Positions 12,447-18,748 of a stretch of 18,748 nt of DNA are shown piece after piece. How positions within the stretch are numbered: position 1 is the stretch's first letter; each line of letters starts with the position of its first letter. A program made the position numbers and the translations under genes. Source of the stretch: CAYSWF01 sp964562905 (GTDB taxonomy: Bacteria > Patescibacteriota > Andersenbacteria > UBA10190). The stretch covers positions 1 to 18,748 of the forward strand of contig CAZLVG010000016.1 in the NCBI GenBank assembly GCA_964562905.1, in the 5' to 3' direction. The notes below the pieces were generated by a model that was given only the letters and a program-made list of their open reading frames with translations, made no database searches and had not been told where the DNA came from.

Positions 12447-13748
12447 TTAATCATTAACCACGCGCAAGCGCAAATTCCTCGCGGCCAGTCCGACCGCCCG
12501 GCGCCAGGGGAGCAGCCGACGCCAGTAATTAAACGTAACGGCCATCTTGGCCGCCCAAGGCAAAAAACCCAGCCAGCCGCGGCCGCCGGCCGTTACCAGC
12601 AGCGCTTTCTTGCCGCCCAGCGTTATCAGCTGTCCCAGCTTGTGATGCTGGTAAGGCTCTAGGCCGCGTCCGCGGGACAAATTAACAATATTACGGGCCG
12701 CCAGCGATCCCTGGTTGTAGGCCGCGGGCACAGTGGCCGGTACTGACGGCCTGCCTTCATCAGAGGGTATTACGGCGCAGTCCCCCGCCGCGAAGATACG
12801 GTCATACCCTTTTACCATCAGCGTCGGTTCAACTACCACGCCCCGGCTGCCAACTTCAAAGCCTGCTTCTTTGAGCAGCTGGTGCGTCTGTAGACCAGCT
12901 GACCAGATAACAGTGTTAGTGTCCAGACGCTCTCCGCCTTCACCTGCCAGAACATAGCCGTCGCGGATCTCCTTAATGGCGCTGCCGCACCGCACCTCCA
13001 CTCCCACGCCCTTCAACCGCTTCTGCGCCTTCTCCCGCAGGTGCTCCGGGACGCCGGACAGAATGCGGTCTTTAGCCTCCACTATAACAACGCGCAGCGC
13101 GCGGCGGTCAATCCGGTGCAGCGAACAATGCTCCGCCGCGTGGTGGGCCAACTCGGCGGCCATCTCCACGCCGGTCGCGCCGCCTCCCACTACCACGAAG
13201 GTCAGCACCCGGCGCTTGAACTCTTCTGACGAAGCAGCCGCAGCCTGTTGGATTTGCCGGGCAACGTGATAACGCAGCCGCAGCGCTTGGGGAAATGTTT
13301 TAACGGAAAAAGCGTTCTCCTTAACGCCCGGAACACCAAAGTCAGCTAGCTTGGCCCCCGGAGCCAGAACCAGCGTATCGTAAGGCACCGTTTCTCCGCC
13401 GCGCAGCACAATCCGCTTAGCGGAAGTATCAACCCGCTCCGCCGTGCCACGCCGCACGCGCACCGGCAAGCCCCTAAACAGTTCCGTGAGCGGAACGCCG
13501 ACAGCAGCGGCAATTTGTCTTTTATTTTTTCGCGTCTCTTCCGACGGACAAGTAACGGCTACCTCGTACATAGACGGATATTCCACGTGCCGTTTTGACT
13601 TGCTGATAAGAGTTATGTCGTGCTCCTTAAAGCCGCCGCTTTTTTTCTGTTGTGCCAGTTCAAAGGCGCAGCGCACCCCGGCGTAGCCGCCGCCCACTAT
13701 TACTACCGCAGCCACGGCAGTCGTCTCACTAGAGAGATATTGGACCAC
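12447..13748 (-). CDS. Type II NADH dehydrogenase-like flavoprotein (NDH-2 family)
   Basis: 433 residues. The FAD-binding fold opens with VVIVGGGYAGV (15-25); the second Rossmann fold has FVVVGGGATGVEMAAEL (184-200) for NAD(P)H; WSAGLQ (282-287) and the FAD-contacting IFAAGDCAV (318-326) follow. The C-terminus (about 388-433, GWLGFLPWAAKMAVTFNYWR) is hydrophobic and basic like the membrane-anchoring tail of NDH-2. It would pass electrons from NADH to a quinone without pumping protons. All candidate starts are GTG: 13748 overlaps the DoxX-like gene by 46 bases, and 13715 is an alternative just before the fold. A rubredoxin-reductase-like role is a less likely reading. Confidence 0.9.
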   Translation of the reverse strand: MVQYLSSETTAVAAVVIVGGGYAGVRCAFELAQQKKSGGFKEHDITLISKSKRHVEYPSMYEVAVTCPSEETRKNKRQIAAAVGVPLTELFRGLPVRVRRGTAERVDTSAKRIVLRGGETVPYDTLVLAPGAKLADFGVPGVKENAFSVKTFPQALRLRYHVARQIQQAAAASSEEFKRRVLTFVVVGGGATGVEMAAELAHHAAEHCSLHRIDRRALRVVIVEAKDRILSGVPEHLREKAQKRLKGVGVEVRCGSAIKEIRDGYVLAGEGGERLDTNTVIWSAGLQTHQLLKEAGFEVGSRGVVVEPTLMVKGYDRIFAAGDCAVIPSDEGRPSVPATVPAAYNQGSLAARNIVNLSRGRGLEPYQHHKLGQLITLGGKKALLVTAGGRGWLGFLPWAAKMAVTFNYWRRLLPWRRAVGLAARNLRLRVVND

Positions 13749-14188
13749 CAGCGACCCAGGCCCAGCCAGGCGCCGGGAGCGGCCAAGACAATGCCGGCCA
13801 GGACGAGGGCGCCGATGAGATGGTCATCCAGAAAGGGGTTATTTTTCGGGGGCAGCAAAGCGGAATACATAAGCAGATACATAGCTATGCCCGAGACTGC
13901 GGCCGGACGCACCGCCACTCCCAGCAGCAGGGCTAATCCTATCCCCAGCAAACCCATCATAAAAAGCCAGGCGACTAACTGGCTGCCGGCCAGCCCCTGG
14001 TAAAACTCAATCAAAGGGCCACGGGTGGCGAACTTTAGAAAGCCATAGGTGGGCGAACCGCCGGCCAGCCATGCCTTGCCCGGCTCGGTAGCAAAGCCAA
14101 AGCCAAACGTTTTATCAATGAAAGCCCAGAAAAATGTCCAGCCGTAGGCCAACCGCAATAGCTCCCAGGTGTATTTTGTTTTGTTCAT
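13703..14188 (-). CDS. DoxX/DoxD-like four-helix membrane protein
   Basis: 161 residues with about four transmembrane helices: near 8-28 (WELLRLAYGWTFFWAFIDK), 68-92 (LVAWLFMMGLLGIGLALLLGVA), 93-112 and 122-142 (LIGALVLAGIVLAAPGAWLGL). The first helix and following loop (KTFGFGFATEPGKAWLAGGS) match DoxX/DoxD proteins, some of which are thiosulfate:quinone oxidoreductase subunits and others redox partners of unknown substrate. Its 3' end overlaps the NDH-2-like gene, so the pair is probably one quinone-linked module. The start codon directly follows heptad-like DNA (TAATCCA, TAATCAA, TCATCAT) and lacks a Shine-Dalgarno. Confidence 0.85.
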   Translation of the reverse strand: MNKTKYTWELLRLAYGWTFFWAFIDKTFGFGFATEPGKAWLAGGSPTYGFLKFATRGPLIEFYQGLAGSQLVAWLFMMGLLGIGLALLLGVAVRPAAVSGIAMYLLMYSALLPPKNNPFLDDHLIGALVLAGIVLAAPGAWLGLGRWWSNISLVRRLPWLR

Positions 14189-14513
14189 ATGATGATTGAT
14201 TATGGATTATCTAACAGTATAACCAGTTTATCCGATTATTAAAAAGCCGAGGTAAAACGCGCGGATGGCGAGTGGACAGTGGCGCAAACCGGCAGTGTGT
14301 TACAGGTGGGCTCCTTCCATGCGCGGCTGTTGAAGTCTCCGGATTTCCTCTGGGAAAATGCCGTCCGAGTCCGTCTGTCCCCAAATCGTCGCACTTACTA
14401 CTAAAACTCATCCTAAAAATACCTGGTGATACGCAAATTTCCCGTAAAACCGCAAACTTCTGCGACTTTTCACATTTTTAGGATAGCTTCTAGTTACTGG
14501 TTACTGATTACTA
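14189..14513 (-). ncRNA. Structured gene-less stretch, possible small RNA
   Basis: About 325 bases with no credible gene, between pyrG and the DoxX-like gene on the same strand. On the minus strand ATCCTAAAAAT (14485-14475) and ATTTTTAGGAT (14419-14409) form a perfect 11-bp inverted repeat. Downstream, GGACAG near 14380 can pair with CTGTCC near 14282, CGGCA with TGCCG further in, and a TTTTCC/GGAAA hairpin lies inside. The segment GGAAGGAGCCCACCTGTAAC vaguely recalls the 3' part of some 6S RNAs. Coordinates and identity are tentative. Confidence 0.3.
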
Positions 14514-14516
14514 CTA
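14490..14516 (-). repeat. TAANNNN heptad array after the pyrG stop
   Basis: On the minus strand the pyrG stop TAG is followed by another TAG and then TAATCAG, TAACCAG and TAACTAG in seven-base phase. The layout is the same as after the PriA-like gene. Confidence 0.75.
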
Positions 14517-16166
14517 ACCTCTAGCCGCCCTTATAAAAGCGTTAAACAAAGGATGACCGTCTATGGGGCGGGAGGTAAATTCAGCGTGGTACTGCACGCC
14601 CACAAACCAGGGATGATTAGCCACTTCCACGATTTCCACTAATTTGTTGTCGGACGTGGTGCCGGCCACGCGCAAGCCGGCGTCTTCCAGCCGCTGGCGG
14701 AAAGCGTTGTTAAACTCGTAGCGGTGGCGGTGGCGTTCCCTGATTTGTTCCTTGCCGTAAGCCTTGAAAGCGAAGGACTGTTTATTTAAAACACAGTTCC
14801 AGCCGCCCAGCCGCATGGTGCCTCCTTTGTCTTCCACGTCCTTTTGACTTTCCATGATGTGAATTACGGAAATAGCGTCCTTGCCGGCGGGCCGGTTGCC
14901 GCTCGGCAGTTCGTCCAGGATCTCTTGGCTGACCGCGTTCGGCAGGCCAGCCACGTGGCGGGCAAACTCCACCACTGCCAGCTGCATGCCCAGACACAGA
15001 CCCAGGTAAGGCATTTTGTTTTCCCGGGCGTAGCGGATGGCCCGAATTTTACCTTCAAAGCCTCGCGTGCCAAAGCCGCCGGGCACTAAAACGCCGGCCG
15101 CGCCTTTTAAAAATTCTTCCGCGCCGCGATTTTCTATTTCCTCCGCGTCCACCCAGCGCAGATTCAAATCGCGGTCATTCCGCCAGCAAGCTGCCTTCAA
15201 CGCTTCAACCACGCTGGTGTAGGTGTCTAACATAGTGGTGTATTTTCCTACTAGGGCCACGGTTATCGGCGGCTTCCTTTTTTTTATCTGCTCCACCAAC
15301 CGAGGCCAGCGGCCGCTAACGCGGCGCTTCAGCCGCAACCGCAGACGGCTGGCTATCACTTCATGGAGACGGCTGTGCTCCATAACCAACGGCACTTGGT
15401 AAACGCTGGGCAGCGTGGGCAGCACCAGTATGGCTTCCGGGTCCACATTGGTGTACAGCGACAGCTTCTCAACTACCCCGTCCCGGACCTGATGATCGGT
15501 ACGGGCTATCAGCACGTCCGGCTGGACACCTATGCTGCGCAGGTCGCGCACGCTGTTCTGCGCCGGCTTGGTCTTAACTTCGTCGCTGGCCTTGAGGTAC
15601 GGCAGAAAAACCACATGGACATATAAGACGTTATCTCTTCCTTCCTCCAGCCTCATTTGGCGGGCGGCTTCAATGAAGTGGAAGCCTTCATCGTCCCCCA
15701 CTGTGCCGCCGATCTCCACGATGTGTACGTCGTTATTCTTCTTGAAGGCGGCGGCGCGGGTGTACATTTTGACTTCATCCGTAATGTGCGGTATGACCTG
15801 AACTGTTTTGCCTAAGTATTCTCCTCTTCTCTCGCGGGCTATCAGCGAAGAGTAAATACGCCCCGTCATAATGGAAGATTCAGCGCTTAAGTTCTCATCC
15901 AGAAAGCGCTCGTAATGGCCCAGGTCCAAATCGCACTCCGCCCCGTCGTCGGTCACGAACACTTCCCCGTGTTCAGCGGGGTTCAAAGTGCCGGCGTCCA
16001 CGTTAATGTACTGGTCAAACTTCTGCATATTGACGGCCAGCCCCCTTTCCTTCAAGGTGTTGCCGATAGAAGCCGCCGTTATCCCTTTGCCCAGGCCGGA
16101 CAGGACGCCGCCCGTGACAAAGATATACTTCGGCCGCTTATTCCCGGCTACCACGGGAGAAGCCAT
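14514..16166 (-). CDS. pyrG: CTP synthase
   Basis: 550 residues, full length. Converts UTP to CTP using ATP and glutamine. The N-terminal synthetase domain has GGVLSGLGKG (19-28) for ATP, DQYINVDAGTLNP (51-63) and EIGGTVGD (151-158). The C-terminal class I glutamine amidotransferase carries the triad Cys391 (YLGLCLGMQLA), His527 and Glu529 (VQYHAEFTSRP), plus the oxyanion loop VPGGFGTRG. All residues needed for activity are present. The ATG at 16166 overlaps rplI by 29 bases in another frame; an in-frame GTG at 16154 is an alternative. It is last in the aspS-S41-rplI-pyrG run. Confidence 0.97.
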   Translation of the reverse strand: MASPVVAGNKRPKYIFVTGGVLSGLGKGITAASIGNTLKERGLAVNMQKFDQYINVDAGTLNPAEHGEVFVTDDGAECDLDLGHYERFLDENLSAESSIMTGRIYSSLIARERRGEYLGKTVQVIPHITDEVKMYTRAAAFKKNNDVHIVEIGGTVGDDEGFHFIEAARQMRLEEGRDNVLYVHVVFLPYLKASDEVKTKPAQNSVRDLRSIGVQPDVLIARTDHQVRDGVVEKLSLYTNVDPEAILVLPTLPSVYQVPLVMEHSRLHEVIASRLRLRLKRRVSGRWPRLVEQIKKRKPPITVALVGKYTTMLDTYTSVVEALKAACWRNDRDLNLRWVDAEEIENRGAEEFLKGAAGVLVPGGFGTRGFEGKIRAIRYARENKMPYLGLCLGMQLAVVEFARHVAGLPNAVSQEILDELPSGNRPAGKDAISVIHIMESQKDVEDKGGTMRLGGWNCVLNKQSFAFKAYGKEQIRERHRHRYEFNNAFRQRLEDAGLRVAGTTSDNKLVEIVEVANHPWFVGVQYHAEFTSRPIDGHPLFNAFIRAARG

Positions 16167-16632
16167 CCCCTTCAGGAACCACCGTTACCTTAATAGTCGT
16201 TTCCGCGTCTTCCATCAGCGTCACCGCCGCGTCGTAGCTGCCGGCTGCCTTTATGGGCCGGCCCAGCTCAATATCCTTAGCTTTTACTTCCAGGCCGGCC
16301 TGCCGGTTCAGCTCCTGTGCTATCCGCGCCGGCCCCACGCTGCCGTACAACTCCTCGCCCTCGCCCTCTTTAGTCTTGGCGGAGATGACCAGCTCCGTAC
16401 CCGTCAGGTTTTCCGCCTTCTCCCGTGCCCGTTCCAGCTTCTCCTTCCCCTTGTTTTCTTCAGCCGTTTTTCTGGCTGACGCCTGGCGGCCGGCCGGCGC
16501 TTCCGCCAAGGCCGCTTTACCCTGCTCAAACAGAAAATTGCGGGCGTAGCCCTCGGACACGTCCACCACCTGGCCGGCCTCCCCCAAGTTCTCAATATCC
16601 TCCAGCAATACTACGGAAACCCTGTCTTTCAT
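16138..16632 (-). CDS. rplI: Ribosomal protein bL9
   Basis: 164 residues, slightly longer than the usual ~149. The rRNA-binding N-terminal domain is seen in VVLLEDIENLGEAGQVVDVS followed by EGYARNFLFEQGKA. A charged connecting helix follows (about 50-78, KTAEENKGKEKLERAREKAE), then the C-terminal domain with GEELYGSVGPARIAQELNRQ. bL9 helps keep reading frame and restrain neighbouring ribosomes. Its presence matters taxonomically: it is reported missing from some CPR lineages. The start is 6 bases after the S41 protease stop, with a weak AGAAGG before it, and the end overlaps pyrG. Confidence 0.95.
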   Translation of the reverse strand: MKDRVSVVLLEDIENLGEAGQVVDVSEGYARNFLFEQGKAALAEAPAGRQASARKTAEENKGKEKLERAREKAENLTGTELVISAKTKEGEGEELYGSVGPARIAQELNRQAGLEVKAKDIELGRPIKAAGSYDAAVTLMEDAETTIKVTVVPEGDGFSRGSRE

Positions 16633-16638
16633 GCCTTC

Positions 16639-17913
16639 TTATTCATCTTTCTCTTTAATCAATTTGTCCAGCTCCTCCAGTGCCCGCTGCAACTGCTCAT
16701 CCTCCTCCGTTTCCCTGTCCTGCTCCACCTTGACAGTGGGTTCAATGCCTTCGTCGCTGATAGAGCGACCGCCGGGCGTGTACCATTTGGCCACTGTCAC
16801 CCGCAGGCTAGACCCGTCGGACAGCTTCACAAATTCCTGCACCGACCCCTTGCCGAATGTCTGCGTGCCCACTGTGGGCACGTCCCTTTGGTCCTGCAAA
16901 GCGCCAGCCAGAATTTCCGAGGCGGAAGCGGAACCTCCGTCCACCAGCACCACCGTTGGCACCTCCAGCAGCAGGGCGTTGCCTTCGGCTTTGTATTCCC
17001 TGATTTTCTCTCCTCTCTCCGCCACTACCAGCGTACCGCTCGGCAGGAAACGCGAGGCGATAGTCACGGCCGAATCCAGAAAACCGCCGGGATTGCCGCG
17101 TACGTCAATCAGTACGCCCTTGACACCTTGCTCTCTAACGTCTTTAGCGGCGGCGGTGAAGCTGTCAGCCGTGTCTTCGTTAAAGTTGGTTACCTTAATC
17201 CTGGCCATACCGTCTTCCATCTCCACCCGCACGCTTTCTATGTGAATATTGTCGCGCACAATTTCTATATCCTCCGTATCGGATGAACCTTGATGCAGCA
17301 CGGTCAACACTACCGGCTCTCCTTTAGGACCGCGTATCTTGCGCACCACATCGTCAATGAAGGTGTCGGAACTGATGTTTTCACCGTCCACGGCCACAAT
17401 AACGTCGCCTTCGCGTACGCCCGCTTGTTCGGCCGGGGATCCGGACAGGGGAGCAATAACCGTAACCAGTCCCTTACGCACGCCTATTTCTATGCCCACC
17501 CCGTAAAAGCTGCCTGCGATGTTCTCTTCAAACTGCCGTGTTTTGGCCGGCGGAGCAAAAACGGTGTAAGGATCGCCGGCGGCTTTCACCATGCCCTCCA
17601 CGGCACCGTAGAACAGCTTTTCATCTTCCAGGCCGTTGATAAAACTGTCATGCAGCTTATCCCAGGCCTCCCAGAAAGTGGGAAAGATAAGCTGGCGCTG
17701 GCCGTCTTTCACGGCCACAAACCTTAAAGCGGAGTACTTGAGCTCGCCGGCGGGGAAAACGTAACGGCCGATAAACAAACCACCCGCGAAAAACAGAACC
17801 AGGGCCAGGATAAGAGCAAAACGGCGCGAGCGCTGCGGCAAAGCCACCGCCCTGGGCACATCGGGCGAGCGGGCGGCGTCCGGCTGGCCTGTATCCAAGT
17901 TATGAAGATCCAT
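16639..17913 (-). CDS. S41 C-terminal processing peptidase (CtpA/Prc type)
   Basis: 424 residues from ATG 17913; a TTG at 17922 would add three. Numbering here is from that TTG. One transmembrane helix at about 35-55 (FALILALVLFFAGGLFIG) anchors it outside the membrane. The S41 N-terminal helical region (82-125) is followed by a PDZ domain (about 138-225, with GVGIEIGVRKGLVTVIAPLS). The protease core has the Ser-Lys dyad: Ser333 in GGSASASEILAG, Lys358 in FGKGSVQ, and Gln362, at the 25- and 4-residue spacings known from CtpA and Prc. The active site is intact. The tail is acidic and coiled-coil-like. It likely trims envelope proteins. The gene is 14 bases after aspS and 6 before rplI. Confidence 0.93.
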   Translation of the reverse strand: MDLHNLDTGQPDAARSPDVPRAVALPQRSRRFALILALVLFFAGGLFIGRYVFPAGELKYSALRFVAVKDGQRQLIFPTFWEAWDKLHDSFINGLEDEKLFYGAVEGMVKAAGDPYTVFAPPAKTRQFEENIAGSFYGVGIEIGVRKGLVTVIAPLSGSPAEQAGVREGDVIVAVDGENISSDTFIDDVVRKIRGPKGEPVVLTVLHQGSSDTEDIEIVRDNIHIESVRVEMEDGMARIKVTNFNEDTADSFTAAAKDVREQGVKGVLIDVRGNPGGFLDSAVTIASRFLPSGTLVVAERGEKIREYKAEGNALLLEVPTVVLVDGGSASASEILAGALQDQRDVPTVGTQTFGKGSVQEFVKLSDGSSLRVTVAKWYTPGGRSISDEGIEPTVKVEQDRETEEDEQLQRALEELDKLIKEKDE

Positions 17914-17927
17914 CAGTTCCAATACGA

Positions 17928-18748
17928 TTATAAATCAAGTTTAATATGAAGTTCTTTTAACTGCGAGGGGCTGGCCGGCGCGGGCGAGTTCATCATAACA
18001 TCCTGCGCCTGGCCGTTCTTGGGAAAGGCGTAAATATCCCGGATGTTTTCCAAGTTCCACAATACCATCAACAGGCGATCCACGCCCGGCGCGATGCCGC
18101 CGTGCGGCGGCGCCCCGTACTGAAAGGCGCGGATCATGCCGCCGAACTTTTCATCCACTTCCTGTTTTGAGTATCCTGCTATTTCAAAAGCTTTATACAT
18201 AGTAGCCGGCTCGTGGTTCCTGATAGCTCCGGAACTAATTTCAAAACCGTTCAGCACCAAGTCGTATTGATATCCCAGGATATCCAGCGGGTTTTCTGCC
18301 TGTTCCAGCGCCTTTAGGCCTCCTTGCGGCATAGAAAACGGATTGTGGGAGAAATCCGTTTTTTTCTCCTGTTCATTCCATTCGTACATGGGAAAGTCTA
18401 TCACCCAGCACCAGGCAGCCTGGGAGCTCTCTTTCAAACCCTGTTTGAGGGCTACCCGCTCTCTTACCCCTCCCAGCACCCGGCACACTACTTCCCACTT
18501 TCCCGCTCCGAAGAACACGCCGCCGCCCTTTTTCGTGTTTGTTTTTTTTATAATGTCCTCCGCCTGCTTTTTATCCATGTATTTCAAAATGGGAGAGACC
18601 GGCTCGTCTTTTACCATAATATACGCCAGGCCGCCCGCGCCCGCCGCTTTTGCTTCTTCAGTCAGCTCGTCAATTTCTTTGCGCGTAAATCGGGCCGCGC
18701 CGGGAACGGACAGTGTTTGCACCACGGCGCCAACCGAGACGGCTTGCT
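17928..18748 (-). CDS. aspS: Aspartyl-tRNA synthetase, C-terminal part (5' end beyond the window)
   Basis: The frame is open to the window edge and about 273 C-terminal residues are visible, so the anticodon-binding domain and class II motifs 1 and 2 are off-window. What is seen is the end of the GAD-type insertion and the class II core: AWCWVIDFPMYEWNEQEKK, DFSHNPFSMP, LNGFEISSGAIRNHEP and class II motif 3 in GGIAPGVDRLLMVLWNLENI. The typical bacterial ending AFPKNGQAQDVMMNSPAPAS, then QLKELHIKL, is present. It charges tRNA-Asp; whether it also charges tRNA-Asn cannot be told from this part. It is the first visible gene of a four-gene minus run. Confidence 0.95.
   Translation of the reverse strand, partial: QAVSVGAVVQTLSVPGAARFTRKEIDELTEEAKAAGAGGLAYIMVKDEPVSPILKYMDKKQAEDIIKKTNTKKGGGVFFGAGKWEVVCRVLGGVRERVALKQGLKESSQAAWCWVIDFPMYEWNEQEKKTDFSHNPFSMPQGGLKALEQAENPLDILGYQYDLVLNGFEISSGAIRNHEPATMYKAFEIAGYSKQEVDEKFGGMIRAFQYGAPPHGGIAPGVDRLLMVLWNLENIRDIYAFPKNGQAQDVMMNSPAPASPSQLKELHIKLDL

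Noticed and set aside
1..18748. CRISPR array
   Set aside because: The regular repeats seen have a period of seven bases with no spacers; no 24-40 base repeats at regular intervals and no cas genes.

Overview
The window looks like a piece of a Candidate Phyla Radiation (Patescibacteria) genome, most likely from the Parcubacteria group. Four things point there. The gene set mixes housekeeping genes with short CPR-style membrane proteins. Several core enzymes are trimmed: a helicase-dead PriA and a GluRS without its zinc segment. An acidic-stalk membrane protein and an Ada-type zinc-knuckle protein are of kinds I associate with Parcubacteria. Ribosomal protein bL9 is present, which is reported as missing from Microgenomates and WWE3. 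TGA is used as a stop, so the standard bacterial code applies. This placement is an inference from content, not from a tree.

Layout. 1-300: palindromic intergenic repeat DNA and a terminator. 309-740 (-): small heat-shock protein. 741-1218: gene-less mosaic of inverted repeats. 1219-3366 (-): AMMECR1-like gene followed by a degenerate priA. 3400-4700 (+): 2H RNA phosphodiesterase (thpR-like) overlapping a WecG/TagA-type glycosyltransferase. 4831-5439 (+): acidic-stalk membrane protein ending in a strong bidirectional terminator. 5720-9290 (+): Nudix hydrolase, gltX, a 28-residue membrane peptide, an M23 envelope peptidase and two more small membrane proteins. 9291-9740: gene-less. 9741-10223 (-): membrane-anchored Ada-type zinc-knuckle protein. 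10251-10464: dense hairpin element. 10419-11974 (+): RNA/DNA methyltransferase overlapping rpmA (bL27). 12129-12314 (-): small membrane protein. 12447-14188 (-): NDH-2-type dehydrogenase overlapping a DoxX-like membrane protein. 14189-14513: gene-less but structured. 14514-18748 (-): aspS (partial), S41 protease, rplI and pyrG, packed tightly in that transcription order.

Most genes are housekeeping: translation (gltX, aspS, rpmA, rplI), nucleotide supply (pyrG), envelope remodelling (M23, S41, WecG) and redox (NDH-2 with DoxX). Many neighbours overlap or are separated by only a few bases. Recognisable Shine-Dalgarno sequences are rare; the clear ones are before 4831 and 12314.

The most distinctive signals are non-coding. 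Arrays of seven-base units of the form TAANNNN begin at or just after stop codons, or abut start codons, at about six places; they put stops in all three frames. A roughly 214-bp hairpin element supplies the only plausible start codon of the methyltransferase and buries that codon in a stem. Among proteins, PriA has lost the ATPase motifs and zinc cysteines but kept its outline, and GluRS lacks the usual cysteine-rich segment.
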